From Ischnura elegans (Eukaryota > Arthropoda > Insecta > Odonata > Coenagrionidae), in NCBI RefSeq assembly GCF_921293095.1, contig NC_060254.1, positions 6,696,001 to 6,760,000 of the forward strand: a DNA stretch of 64,000 nucleotides, read 5' to 3'. The position numbers and the translations under genes are program-made. Under the pieces are notes generated by a model. It saw only the letters and a program-made list of their open reading frames with translations. It was not told where the DNA came from and ran no database searches. Positions 21,841-34,600 of this stretch are shown here, in pieces (within the stretch, counting starts at the first letter, position 1; each line of letters starts with the position of its first letter).

Positions 21841-22659
21841 AAAACTTATTCGGCCACTTAAATAACTGCGAAAAATGAGATTCTCAAGGCTAATTCACGC
21901 ATCCCCAGCATCCAGCATTCTTAAGTGGCTCATACTTACTTGGAAACCTTGAGATGTTAATAAGAGTAAATTCTTATTAATTTTGACACTAAATAAGACA
22001 TCACATAGCCCACGAGCATTAAAAAGCTTACCCTAAAGCCTGACGAAATAAAATTTTTAAATAAAAATTGCCGATGAAACAGGATTGCTGACACATCTGC
22101 TATTAGTATGATCGAATTCATCAAAATGCAAGCAAAAATTAACTTATAGTTCAGTCTCAGCTACTAAAACTTACCCATATCAGGCGCTAAAGTATTTGAA
22201 AAATTATTTGGGATGAGTAAAAGTCTCTAGGTCACTGCAGTAAATGTATCAACCTATTAAAAATATGAAAGTCCTGCCAAATCACCAGCATAAACACTTG
22301 TAAAATAAAACATGGTATCTCTTAGATCACACCTCCGATTTTATACTTACTTTGCATGAAGTCACCACCACAAGAAATTTTAAAGAGGCAGGAAAGAAAA
22401 AAACCCACAGAAATACAATACATATATTATGTATTTTCTATTGTCAACCACAATAATATTTCCAATTTTCTCTTCTATCCCACATCTAATTTAGCGAAAC
22501 AATTGTTTCTCAATTACTTACTCTTATTCTTACAAACTTACTCTTACAAACAATTAATTACTCTTATTCTCTTTCGAATAAAAAATTATTTAAAAGAGGA
22601 CTGGTCGATACATAAAAACTTCTTCTTTACAACATAAACATAAAATCTTCAATACTTTC

Positions 22660-23515
22660 TCCGATGAACGTCCACTATCACAGCATCAACTTGCACAAAT
22701 CAAATCCATATCCACAAATATGTCACTTCTGCCACAATTTCTGTCTTCTTGGCGACAGGTAAAAGTGACGCAATGGTACCTTCCTCCAATCTGGGCACCT
22801 TCAATTCAGCAAGAATTTTCTCCTCGTCTTCTCGTCCAAGGCCACAGATTATTTTCTGATATCACAAGGTGCGATGTGAAGCTCACACACCTAAAATTAA
22901 TAAATAATAAAATACCATGTAACTTATTAGGTCAAATCATTTCCAATTTTTGGTATTTCTGCATGAGAAATCAAATTACTAGGCTCGTAAATATAGTAAA
23001 TATTTGTATGCCTGATATTTTGATTGGTTTAAACTATAGCATAAGATAATTTGAAATGATGAAAGCCGACGTGTAATACACCATAGGGCAAGCTAAGAAG
23101 CAATATTCGATCCTATAATCTTGGCAGTTTATTCCTAGTTTCTCCTTTAACCACACGTTTACCGAATGAATTAATACAAAAAAGACAACTAAAATGCAAG
23201 AATTTTCAAAAGAATTGCTGCTACAATATTTTGAATCACCATTTTTAGTACTGAATAGTACTATAGTACTTCAGTACTGAATAGTTCGGGATGTTGATGC
23301 ATCAACATCCCGAAACCACTTCTAACTTAAAATTACATCCAAATAATTACAGCGAGAAAGAGTACATACCTCACAGTTTTTCGTAGGGGTGAAATGTTTT
23401 CTTCTTATCGCCCAAATGCACTTCTTCTTCAACTCAGGATCTTTTGGAAAGCTAAAAACTTGAACCATGTCCCGGAGTTTCCATTACATCCCGACAATAC
23501 ACACACGAAAGGCAT
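22660..23515 (-). pseudogene. THAP zinc-finger transposase N-terminus, disrupted
   Basis: The frame opens at 23515 with MPFVCVLSGCNGN, the CX4C half of a C2CH THAP finger. A one-base frameshift follows, then FSFPKDPELKKKC and the RRKHFTPTK segment, up to a GTATGT donor at 23364-23369. The second exon starts at 22890 after a TTTTAG acceptor and supplies VCELH, the CX2H half, then DIRK and a stop. THAP domains bind DNA specifically. The combination of frameshift, stop and no catalytic domain makes this a dead copy. Confidence 0.72.
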
Positions 23516-23959
23516 TTTTAACAAAAATATCTCACAAACACGTTTATGAAGCCCAGTGAATGAAATTAAAGAATAAGGGAAACTTCACCATTACCAGACA
23601 CTCTATTTTTCACAAACTTAACCACAAAAATCCCTGAAATGTGGTGAGACGTGACGTAAACGATGCGATCTCCAACGGCTTGTGCCAGCTTGTGAAGGCA
23701 TGTGAACTTTCTAGGAGGATATGGCACGATGGCACCACCCGCGAAAGAAAATAGTCCCAGACTGAATACAGTTTTATCGATGAGATACAATTTTATCGAT
23801 GCATATGAATTTGCCAGTCCTCTTGCATCTTTTTTCGTCATTAAAGGAAATAAAGAAACAAAACCATTTTAGTAACTTCCTAAGTGCGATTTTTGTATCT
23901 TGATGGTCCACCCTCGTATTCAGGTACGAAAACTTCCTGTGCCGTCTGGGATATTTATT

Positions 23960-25032
23960 TGATACGTCTAGGCCACACTTTGTGGTATTACAACCCATTG
24001 TGGTGTGCTATTCAATCCAATCCAATTTCCCCTCAAAGTCAATTCCTAGTTATGCTGCTGTTACTGCCGTTGGCCATTGATATCAAGCCAGGGAAATTGA
24101 AAATGGAAAGTGGATGAAAGGCCTGTAGCAGTTTCAACCCTCTGTTTCCTTGGTTCTCCTTCCCTATATTGTCTTCCTGCCCTGCCCCTTCGTGGCTTTT
24201 TGTTTGATATTGTTATCTTGGTAATGACTTGTAAAGAGTTGACACTTAGAGGTTGAGTGAGTAAAAAATATCTGTGGAACATCAAAGAGTGAAATTAGAG
24301 CTGGATTAAGGTCTTCAAATGGTTTACTTTCTGCAGTGCTTTGGTGGTATGCATCGCCTTTCATCATAAATCCATCTGAGCTCTGATATACTTGGACAAG
24401 TGGCTTTTATATATTCATCTATCATTTTTAAGTATTGTCTCTTAAGCTGGTGAAATAAAAATTTTTACTCGAGAATTTTCCTAAAAGATTGCTATTTTTT
24501 CCATTTTTATCCATAAATTTAAGGGAGGCCTGTCTCTTAATCTACCATTAAGTTTTGAAAACATGATAATAATAATAGTATGTAATGACTGCTCTGCTTT
24601 TTCCCCACCTCTCGCCGATTTCAGTTTGTCGCTCGCTGTTGATGACTCAAAATCCCACGGTATGAGCGACCGCTCACCGATGGGGGTGGGGGTGATGTGT
24701 CGGCATGCACGAGGGGACGATGGTTGGACGGTCGGGGAGGCACGTGGAGGAGGCGGCAGTCAGTTTGTAGAGCGGAATAAAGCATGTCGTAGAATGTACT
24801 ACTGACTCCTTAATTCATCATCCCGTTCCCTTGATGCGTCTCCGATGAACTCCCAATAATCAATCGTTTTACAAGTACTTATTTACTCATTTGGATAAAG
24901 CATCCGTGAGTTTCTTCATGATACAATACAAAATAAAATACAAACAGGTAATGAAATACACACATGCTATACAAAGATACATATGTACATGCTATTCAGT
25001 GACATTATAGAAAATAAGCATAAGTTAATGTA
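23960..25032. other. Unassigned intergenic sequence after copy A
   Basis: The part to about 24240 matches 63470-63752 and ends the duplication. From there to about 24550 nothing was seen. The segment 24560-24830 is GC-rich with an AATAAA at about 24777 and could be an LTR fragment, but no repeat partner is in the window. Confidence 0.4.
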
Positions 25033-25075
25033 AAACATCAGTTAGAAACACGAAATAAGTTTCTAACTGATGTTT
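25033..25075. repeat. Perfect 17-bp stem hairpin
   Basis: AAACATCAGTTAGAAAC (25033-25049) and its exact complement (25059-25075) are separated by 9 bases. It lies just beyond the 3' end of a decayed LINE. Confidence 0.85.
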
Positions 25076-25079
25076 GATT

Positions 25080-26900
25080 ATACATAATAATAAATTTGGA
25101 TTGGTATATTCTTTAATTTATCTTTGAATTGATTAGTGGAGGTCATGGAACATACCGTGATAGGAATCTTATTGTACACATTGGTAAAAGAATGGTATGG
25201 AGCTTTCAAACAGAGACTGTGGCAGTAGTGGATGGTGTGTATGTTGTTTCTGGAGTGTGTGTTGTGATTGTGTAGGCTGGAGTGAACTGTGAAAAGATGA
25301 GGATAGTTTCGAAATAACACTGCTCAGCTGAGTATTGAGGAAAGAGTGAAGATGGTGAGATGTGTTTTGGGTCTTTCTGGTTAATAGGGCCTTGTGTTAA
25401 GCAAAATAACATGCCGTATATATTAATGTATCAGTTTATTGAAGGATAAAATACACAACTTGTTGCACTCGGCGAACTGAGTGAAACAGCGGATGGCCGC
25501 GGATTCAGGAACCCTTTGCACGTGGGCAGTCCGGTCTGTCTCTACTGGAATGAGGGATGCTTCTCTAAGGCTAAGGGCACCAAATCATTGGTCCCGTTGA
25601 CCTGCGGTGCCAAGGGTCCTCCATTTCTGTCCCTCCAGGCGGTGCTGCCTTTCCATGGTAGCGAGCATTAATTTGAACACTAAAATTATGTGGTCTGCCT
25701 GGGGGGCTCAGGGACTCTACTGATAGCTTTAACAGCTTTCTTCTGGAGAGGGAAGGTTTTCGATGGAAGAGAGGCAGTTCCCCAAAAAAATGCCGTGAGA
25801 TGCATGAGAGAGCACTTGGCATAATATAGAGTTTTGAGTGTGTTGGTGGACGCTACAAGGGCAAGCTTTCTCATCATAAGAAGACCCACAGAAAGCTTTG
25901 TATTCAGTTCAGAAACATGTGATGACCAGTCTAGTGTATCTAAGAGGTGGATGTCAAGGCATTTTATTGATTAAGAAAAGGTAAATGGTGGATCGCAAGG
26001 TTACTCTTCGGCTTGGTGAGGGTTCACAATATGGAAGCAGATGTTAGTAGTTTTGGATTCATTCAGTGCGATATTGTTCAGGTGACATCATTTCAACATC
26101 TCATGAGTTGTAGTTCTGGCATATTCTCTTAAATCTGAAGTATTACTGGCTGTAAACAGATTGGTTGTATCATCTGCATACCTAACCGTGTGACTCCTGG
26201 TAAACTGCTGAGGAAGATCATATATAAAAAGAAGTAACAATAGTGGGCCAAGAATTGACCCTTAAAGGACACCTGCTTCTACTCTCATTGTCAATGAGCT
26301 TGAGATGGTCTGCACCATCCTAGGTATAGAGTGATGTGTATAACACAGTACTTGGGTTCTCTTTTCAAGAAAATAAGTGCATAATCCGGTTTAGAGAGAT
26401 GACAGTAACACCCAGCTGTTCAAGCATGTACATATTTTAAAATTTTATGTTCAACATTATTAAATGCATTTTTGAGATCACAAGAAACTCCTAAGACATG
26501 TTGTTTAAAGTATAAGCCCTGTAGTAATAACTGCAGTATTAGTTGGTCTACCAACTGTAGGAAGCCATTCTGGGAGTCTGTAATGAGGTTGAAGAAGAAC
26601 AGGAAGCAACTTAATCGTTGATGAATAACTTCTCAAAAACTTTGGAAATAATGACATAACAGCATTGGGTCTCTAGTTACATGATTCAGAGGAAGGACAC
26701 TTCTTACGGGTTGGTGTAACTTTGGCTTGGTTCAGTGCAGAGAGAAAGACCCCAGAAGTGGAGAACAGATTTATAATATTATAGCCAAGGGTAATGCCAT
26801 CACTTGTGAGGAGGTATTAACAACAGATAAGCGAATACCATCTGGACCTTTTGAAAAAGAGTTGTGAATGAATTTAATTACAATTCATTCATACAACTGA
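25080..26900 (-). mobile_element. Decayed CR1/Jockey-like LINE, RT region
   Basis: Minus-strand fragments in several frames resemble the intact RT at 49126-50604. A YADD box lies near 26170-26190 (context VRYADDTT). Other pieces are a LVASTNTLKTLYYAK segment (25850), FPLQKKAVKAISRV (about 25740) and SRNNIHTIHYCHSLCLKAPY (about 25220). Many frameshifts and stops show it is old. A stretch at about 25411-25670 does not fit the LINE and may be a separate insertion. Confidence 0.7.
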
Positions 26901-27506
26901 ATGCATGTTTCAGAGGGAACAGTGGGTGTTAGAAAGAAAGAATTGGGAGAGATTGTTTATTGAGGGCAGACCTGTTGGTAGGAAATGGAGTAAAGCAAAA
27001 CTGTGAATTTAAGCAATCAGCAGTTTTTTGAGGATTTTCCATTGGGTTACAATTGAAGTTAATGCTGTAATTCGAGGTACTTACAGAAGATTTAAAAAAC
27101 TGGTGGATGACTTTCCACATATCACTGGCAATGTTGTTTCAGTTCTCCAGGTATGTATTGATTACAGCCTTTTTCTCCAAGGCAACACAGTTTTTAAAAT
27201 CCTTTCACTGAGAGTATGAAAAAAGTTAGAGATGTCACCATGAGTAAAGAGATACACCACTAGAATTGCATACAGTGACGAGTTCAGTGTAATCAGAAAA
27301 AAGCTATTCAACAGTTTTATTGATGCAATTCTTTAGTTGCATGTCCTTAACATCAGAACCTGTCTTAGCGTGAATTGAAACATCTCTGCTTTGGCTTAAC
27401 AAGGAATTTGTTTTGGGGGGGATAGGGGTATGGGAAGGGCCATATGGCAACGAGGGGGTTAGCCACCAGTCGGTATTCAGTGACTCATCTCACTGCCATA
27501 GTATTA
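26901..27506. other. Unassigned intergenic sequence
   Basis: No gene or defined repeat was recognised. A G-rich stretch occurs at about 27415-27460. Confidence 0.3.
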
Positions 27507-28370
27507 ATAAATAATAATAATAATATTTATTTGCCTGGAGATCTTGATACATACATGTTCCATGATGTTTCCCCACAAAAGGATAAAAAATTGTGAAATT
27601 CCAAGTATTGAGATGGTCCCAATTCTATACCTGGTGATATTTCTTTCTAAAATCCAGAGTATTAAACAAAATGTCGAATACCTGAGAAAAACCATTATCA
27701 TGGTGATGGGAACCAACTGAAGAGTGATTCCAAAGAAATGTTTGCATTGCCATTGCTCAATAACTAAGGAGTTGCAACAATGTTGAGTTGAGACATAGCT
27801 TGTGTGATGATGTGATAAATGAAATGGATCAGTGGAGTGAGTGAGTAACTTTTAAACGGTAGGATAGACGATATATGTAAAGGTGAAGATTCATTGACGA
27901 GAGATATCCTGGGCCAATGGAGTAGGGAATGCTTGCAGGTGGTTCGAATATCGGTATTTCAAAGTGTAAAGAGAATGCAGGTCAGGGCAGCCAGTAGGAG
28001 AGTTCAGGGTTTTGTGAAATAACTTCAAATCAATGTAGAGTCAAAGATTTTGTAGGTTAGATAAGGAGAGAAAAGAAAGCTCAGCATCAAAGGACTCACT
28101 GTGTTCAAAGTGTTACTGTTTTTCTGTAGAAGTTAGGGATGCAATCAAGGTATTTTAGATGCGAATAGTTAAGAGTCAAATTGCTGTGGACCAAATTTTC
28201 GAGCAAGATAAGACAAAGGAAGGGACAGTAATTGAGAAGCAGGGATGAAATACAATTGAATATGTATTCTATTTCTGTGAAGTAGTGAAGGCCTAATAGG
28301 GACATGGCTTTATTTTTTGCAAGGGGGAGCCTTGTTCATCTCACACGTCAAGGATTTAATGTGAGATCGT
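27507..28370 (-). mobile_element. Decayed LINE 3' part
   Basis: It begins with an (AAT)n-TATTTATTTGCC tail in reverse orientation, like the 3' end of the LINE at 48941. Further sequence resembles the C-terminal RT region only loosely. The right limit is uncertain. Confidence 0.4.
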
Positions 28371-28622
28371 AAGGGCTCTAAAAGCCTCCCTCCCTACTAC
28401 ATACTTGAGTCTGATCTGCTAGTGTATTCAGTGGTGGGTTTAAAATATGATTGTCACTGAAGCTAGGTTTATCTTTGTATTTTTTATGCCTGAGGCCATC
28501 TGGAACTAGTGGGAATGTGTTATCTTGACGGAGAGTGGAAGGGGCGTGTCCTTGTTTTTTTGCTGCATATCTGCTTGGCCTTAGCATATCTCAAAGAGTT
28601 CATCCATTGTATGCACTTACCA

Positions 28623-28698
28623 ATGATGCTATCCTTGCGCACTCCTATACAAATTGTGTTATTGTTGATTTGGTGCTCTGTAGCTGTTGGAGAGCCAG
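28623..28698 (+). CDS. Copy B exon 1: start codon and signal peptide (predicted)
   Basis: Residues MMLSLRTPIQIVLLLIWCSV form a typical signal peptide. The exon ends one base into a codon before GTGATT at 28699. That phase is exactly what the next exon needs. The second ATG (28626) has A at -3 and may be preferred. An in-frame ATG also occurs at 28611. The donor is weak, so this exon is a prediction. Confidence 0.55.
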
Positions 28699-31600
28699 GT
28701 GATTTCATTTTGTGAATCCAACTGTTCAATTTTATAGCCCTTTTCACAATATAAGTAATTTTGATGCACTAATTAATGGATTTTATACTATCTTGGTGGA
28801 TGTAATTAATTTTTAAAATGTAGAATAACCAAGTGTTAGTGCTTATTATCTCTCTGAATAGTTGTATTTGAAGCGTTGGAAACCGGAGAGGCACTTTGGT
28901 ATTTCTCTTCTCAGAGCATTAGTGTTTATGTTGCAACCAAGTTATTTGTGTTTGTGTAAAATCACACGACAAGCTGAACGAGGCTTAATTTGATCTCTGA
29001 ATTTGTGGAATTGTTTCCAGAGGAGGGAAGAGAAGAGGGAATATTTTTTGTCATTCTTTTCTTCACTTACATGTTGAGCAATAGGGTTTCATTTCTGATT
29101 CTGTTTTCATTGAAAAAATTTCATTTGTCATGTTAGTTTGGTGGTTATTAGTTTGAGAGTCTTTGTAGATGCTCAGTAGTGAAGTGGCTCATTGCCTCCA
29201 ATGTATTCATTGTAACCGGAAGTGCTTATTGTTTTCATATTTATAGGCAAATGCAGGGAAGGAGTTGCCAAAGACATAACTGCTCACCACTTGCTGGTGC
29301 AAGATGTTTTCTGTTCGTATGACAAAGATGTTCGTCCCGTCATCAAGCATTCAGATAATGTCACGGCCACCATTAAACTTTTCATCAAATTTTTTTCCTT
29401 TGTAAGTATCTTCTTTTTCTTTGGTTTTCTTATGTATTTTAAGTCAAGATCTTCTTGCCCAAGGGTGGGCACATAGAAACACTTAGTAATAGAGAAAAAA
29501 TAGATGAAAATTAAATGGAAGGAACTTACTGGGAATAGTTATTTCTTTCGAATTTTCGATCGATTTTGAAAGGAAAAGAAAGACTTTTATTCTTCTCACT
29601 TGAGAAAGATAGGCTGCGTCCCATCGAAAATTCGAAAGAAATAACTATTCCCTGTCAGTCACACTAGATACCATGAATATCAGAAACAAAATAATATGCT
29701 TTTTCAAGGAGTAAATTCTTTATATGGTTTTTGAACAGTGGCAGAGAGGTAATTTAATATCAGATGGTAATTTGTTATATATTATTGAGGCTGTGTGATA
29801 AGGACTATGTAAAGAAAGGGAAGTAGAGGCTTGGGTTAGGTGGATGTGAGTACTGTTTCGTGTGTGGTAAGGGTGCAAGCCATGGTGAGAGGAGAGTGTG
29901 TGGGGGTTTTGTTTGACAAATAAGGCACTATTAAGTAAAGAAAGGGAGGGAAGTGTGAGGGTGGTATGGTTCTTGAATAAAGATCTGCCAGGGGTACGAA
30001 GCTAGAGGTTCGAAGCATTGCCTTAATGGCCTGCTTTTGAAGGGAAAAAATTAGAGATGGGTCAGATTGCAGATTTCTCGAACTCGAATATCGAATTCGA
30101 ATATTAAATCATTGCTTGAATATTTGAATACCTCAAATACTAAATGATGAATGCGGGAAGGTTTGACTCGGTTGCCTATGCAGCAGGAAACACAAGATTT
30201 TTGGGTAGTAATTTTGATTTCCTTTAAAGGATTCGAACAGGAATTTAGCTGATTAATGGAATATTTTAATTTTATGGAAACAATTGGGCATATAGTTGAT
30301 TCAACTAACATCTCTTTCAAATATTCTAAGTGGACACACCACCTCGCAAAATATGATTGCATGCCGTCTCGGCATTTACACTGCTACGATGGATTTCTGT
30401 CTGATGTATACAATATTATCTACCAAACGCCATTTCAGCGGCACCCCCATCTAATACTCGGCTTCATCCAACTTCTTATTTTCAGCAGGTAGCTCGCTTT
30501 ACCCCCACTCCTGCTGTCAAGTGCTAGCGGACAATCTTAGGCGTTTTGCAAAATACATGTGCTTATACACAGGATTTTCTTCAATTATTTTCAGTCCATC
30601 TTTGGAAGTTCTCACGAGAAGAAAATGAATTCGAATTGCTATTAGGGAGAAATCAAATATCCTGAGAAAATATCCCTTCATCTGTGACTGTAATAATAGA
30701 GATTTATAGCATTACTCATAAGTTGTAACTTGATATATGTTTTCGGAAAAAAATTCTGCATCAACTTCGGAGAAGCTCAGCTTCGAGGATATCGAGTTTT
30801 GCCAGAATGCTAAATCTTCGTTGTATTTTGACATTTATTTCCTTGCATAAAATGCTTAAATAAAGTCAGAAATGCGTCGCGTTTGGTCTTATTCTTTTTT
30901 AAATTACGCGCACATTACTAATATTTCAATCCAATAAAGGTGTAATATCAATTGCCAAAAGTCATTGTTAGACTCCTTTTGTGCTAATAGGTGATTCATG
31001 CAGCAGTTGACCTCCGGAAACTGGGAACTTTGAAGGGAGTAGGCTGAAAAAGGTCAGTGGGTGAGAAAAGGGGGGCGCGAAACAGGTTTCAATAGTTCTT
31101 GTGTAACTTGATATTTTTTTCAAAGCTATGGTCTTCGTAATATGATCCCTGCGTGAGCTGGGACCTTTTTTTTATTTCAGAGAAGAGGAAAGCCTCAGAG
31201 TTTGTGCTGAATGGAGGGGAATAACGGATCTTAAGAAATGCACTAATGTAACTATCCCACGGTACTCATGCAGCAGTTGACCTCCAGAAATGTGGAACTT
31301 CGAAGCAGGTAGGCAGAAAAAGATCAGGGGGGGGTGAAAGAGGGAAGGGCGAAACAAGATTCTATTATTCTCCTGTAACTTGATATTTTCTTTTGAATCA
31401 TTTCATTTATGGTCTTCGTAATACGAACCCTGTGCAAGCTGGGACCTTTTCACCTTTTGTTTGATTTCGGGGAGGAGGAAAGCGTCGGAGGCCGAGGGCT
31501 AGAGGAGGGCTGGGAATTGTGCTACTTAGTTACCATACCATGGCAGTGAGGTTCTCATGGTGGGGAAAACCGGGGATTGGCGGATTTTTTCACTCAATCA

Positions 31601-34600
31601 TTTTCGGTTCCCCACGTTGAACACTTTTCACCGCTCTAATCCGTGAAGTTGATGTAGTTCGTCAACTTGTCTATAACAGCGCTGCATGCACTAAACAACT
31701 AGAGTTCTTTACAATTTTCCCAGTCAACTACCAACGACAGTGTACGGCATGAAATTCAAAGTATTCAAGAGCGTACTTTTAGCATAATTATTCGAGACCT
31801 CTAATATCGAATAGTTTCTAGTATTCGAGGTATTCGAGTATTTGCGGGTACTATTCGCACATCTCTGGAAAAAATCTTTTGGGAAAGACTGTCATTTCCC
31901 CATAGTAAAATGCGTATAAAATGTGAGATTGGATTTTTGTGTGAAATAGGAGTTTCAGGGTGTCCAGGTCTAGTTTTCTAATCAAGAAGATTCCATGAGT
32001 AATTTTTTTCATGGTGTTCTGTATGTGGTCAGACCAGTGCAGGTTTTCATTGATTACCGTAAAAGTGCGTGTAAGAGCCTCACCCCTCTTTTGAGGAACG
32101 GAGCTAAAGAAAAAAAATTTTGCAGCAGTTTTTTTATCCTTTCGCACCGTGTTGTACACCTATGCCTGGACTTTTGACTGTTATCAAAATTTCCTCTTTC
32201 AATGCTAAAAATGTACGCAGCATTTATTCAGCTAAATTTACACGATATGTACGGTGCTCGGAGATATGTAAGTATTCACTTGTAGTCTTAACTTTATAAT
32301 GCTTACTAGGGATGGTCGGATTGGATACCTCGGATCCAAATTTGTCGAAGAAATTGAATCTGAATCCAAAATTTTCCATCAATGCTTTCGTGAATGCAAT
32401 GTCCCATAAGAGGTAGTGGAAAGAGTTCCGATCCTCTCTTTGTATATGCCGTTGCTCTACAACACTTGTCCTACTCACGAACAATTTTGTTTAAAAGCTC
32501 TCGTAGGAGTATTGCAATAGAATTACAGCCATGGAAAATTTTAAGGCAAAACATGACAGGCACATAGCATGAACCTTCCCAAGAAATTGAACAACAATTG
32601 GGGGAATCTCAGCGCCGTAGGATAATAACCACGTCATAGATTTCACGGAACCAAACTCTGCCCTTCCTCAGCCAATGCCTTTGCCGTTTTTTTTTTCCTT
32701 TCTGAGATCCCACAGACCATAAATCACTTGCCTCAAAGGAAAATATCAAGTAACACAGGAACAATGGAAACGTGTTTCATCCCTACCCCATGTCACCAAC
32801 TGACCTTTTTCAGTCTACCAGCTCAATTCTCCCGGTTTCTGGAGGCCAAATGCTACGTGAGTCACCTACTGAGCTCGAAGATATCTTGATAGCTGTTGGC
32901 AATTGTATAATTGTGTAACAGTTACGAGGTTCAAAAAAGAATGAGAACTAATGCAATGCATATCTGACAGCTTAAAGGTTTTAAGCTTTAATGTATTGTC
33001 CCAAAGATTCATAGTCACAAAAAGGCTACTAATATTCAACATAGTCCAAACAGGACCATTTCAGAAGAAACAAGAAGAGACGGGCTAGATACTTCAGGCA
33101 ACGCTAACTGCGTATATCATATTGCTGTGCCTTCGCCCCTTCGCTTTGAAGGCAACGACGTCACATGCAAGATCGGACATGTTCTTCCCTTGCTCCTTCA
33201 CTCGTAGCTTCATTGCTTGAAAGACGGAGGGAGCGCGCTCCTTCCCCTCGACCTCTTCTTCAGCACTCTTCACTTATAAGCATTTCCGATTTCTTCTATC
33301 CACCATTTAGTCCAACAATGTACACACTCGTTCAAATTTTTTAAACGACAGGTTTTGACACCAATATAATTTTCAGTCGCAAAAAAATTCATAGTAGCGT
33401 CTGAAGATGATTTTTGAAAAAATCAGGTCCTCAGCTTAATGGAAATAGCTTGGCAAGACAGATGTTGACCATTAACCAGGTATTATCCTTCAAAACTACG
33501 CGTTACTCTACGTTTGATGAGCGATTACTATATGCAGTATAAATGCCACGGGATCCCCACTCGTGGCAGTAAATTTAGCGTGCCCTCCGGAGCAAAAAAC
33601 CCTGCACGATCTTTTCCATGTTCACCTCTGGGGTACCGACGTGACGGCGCGATGCTTACAAGATATTAAACAGGAGCATTTTAAAAATACGTCACTAAGG
33701 GAGAAAGTCCCCTGCCATCCACATGGTTTTGACCTAGGGTTTCACATGACCTTCTCATGCTGAAAACCACTATGAACATTAACATGACTTTGGCACATGA
33801 ATATCTCAGTTTATTGACTAATTTTGTAATTGAATATTGCACCTTTTACTGAATAGTTTTTCATGTTTTTTATAAGTTTTATTATGTAATAGGATTAATT
33901 TATGAATTGAATCAAAAATCAAAATTATCAAATATTTAGTTTTTGTACGTATATAATTTATATATGACCAAGTATGTATATAAGGAATTTGTGATGATGT
34001 TTTCATGAGCAATTTGTCCATCCATAGTTGTGACAGAAAAGTTCAACTCTCATGCATAACTTGCAGATGCCGTTTTGTTCTGATTGCTTCTAATATTGTA
34101 TTTATTTTTTAATTTCTAGGATGAATTAAACAGTGTAATGCATATTCACACCTGGATGGCCATGGTAATTGAATTCTACTTGATTCTAATTGATTCATTC
34201 TATGCAATCAATATGTGTCACTAGTACTTACTGAGGAATATTATTATTCTAGACATGGACTGATGCCTACTTGAAATGGTCTCCGAGTGATTATGGAAAT
34301 ATTAGTGTCCTGCATGTTAGTATTCGAGACATTTGGGTACCTGACCTGTCCATTTATAATAGGTAAGAAATTTATTGCCTCCTTGGCATTTACCTATTTA
34401 CTCATTAAAGTCAGTCATTGCTGAGCAAATGCACATTAGAGTGAGATATTGTTGAGAAGAAAAGTTCATTTTCTGAAAAAGGACATTCATTGCCACGGTG
34501 GAACAAACAATTCCTCTGTACCAGGAATTGAATCACAGGCCTTAAGCTTTGTGGTCCATGGCGCAGACCACTTTTATGTTTGTTGTTTGTTTCCAGAGTT

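Larger units (their letters stand above)
21429..23950 (-). mobile_element. THAP-domain DNA transposon, 2.5 kb
   Basis: It has 14-bp perfect terminal inverted repeats, CCCAGACGGCACAG at 21429-21442 and the complement at 23937-23950. Copy B lacks this sequence. The minus strand encodes a broken THAP domain in two exons (23370-23515 and from 22890 downward). A 35-bp imperfect hairpin lies at 21759-21840. The target duplication could not be resolved. THAP DNA-binding domains occur in P-type and some other animal transposases, and the catalytic part was not recognised. Confidence 0.75.
604..24240 (+). repeat. Segmental tandem duplication, copy A
   Basis: By eye this unit aligns with about 41470-63752. 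Shared blocks include 604-705 with 41470-41571, 3284-3690 with 41565-41950, 4788-5430 with 41960-42570, 5885-6750 with 44030-44900, 7050-7540 with 46470-46960, 9160-10195 with 47930-48940, 10195-11057 with 50790-51985, 17477-17645 with 51985-52165, 19721-21428 with 52165-53694 plus 63012-63190, and 23960-24240 with 63470-63752. The gaps between blocks are mobile elements. Exons and introns both match closely, so this is a genomic duplication and not retroposition. The outer limits are approximate. Confidence 0.85.
29690..32130 (-). mobile_element. Decayed LINE, split by a hAT-like element
   Basis: The minus strand encodes LINE RT C-terminal motifs on both sides of the insertion. To the right (31870-32130) are VINENLHWSDHIQNTMKK and GIFLIRKLDLDTLKLLFH. 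To the left are remnants comparable with the QKQAIKAMFQVS region at 49500. It is interrupted at 30052-31867. Confidence 0.65.

Noticed and set aside
24563..24805. GC-rich 80-codon ORF as a host gene
   Set aside because: Low-complexity Gly/Arg composition, no conservation in copy B and no splice sites; more likely an old repeat.
32224..32484. 86-codon minus-strand ORF in intron 2
   Set aside because: No recognisable domain, repeat relationship or splice context; chance ORF length for this composition.
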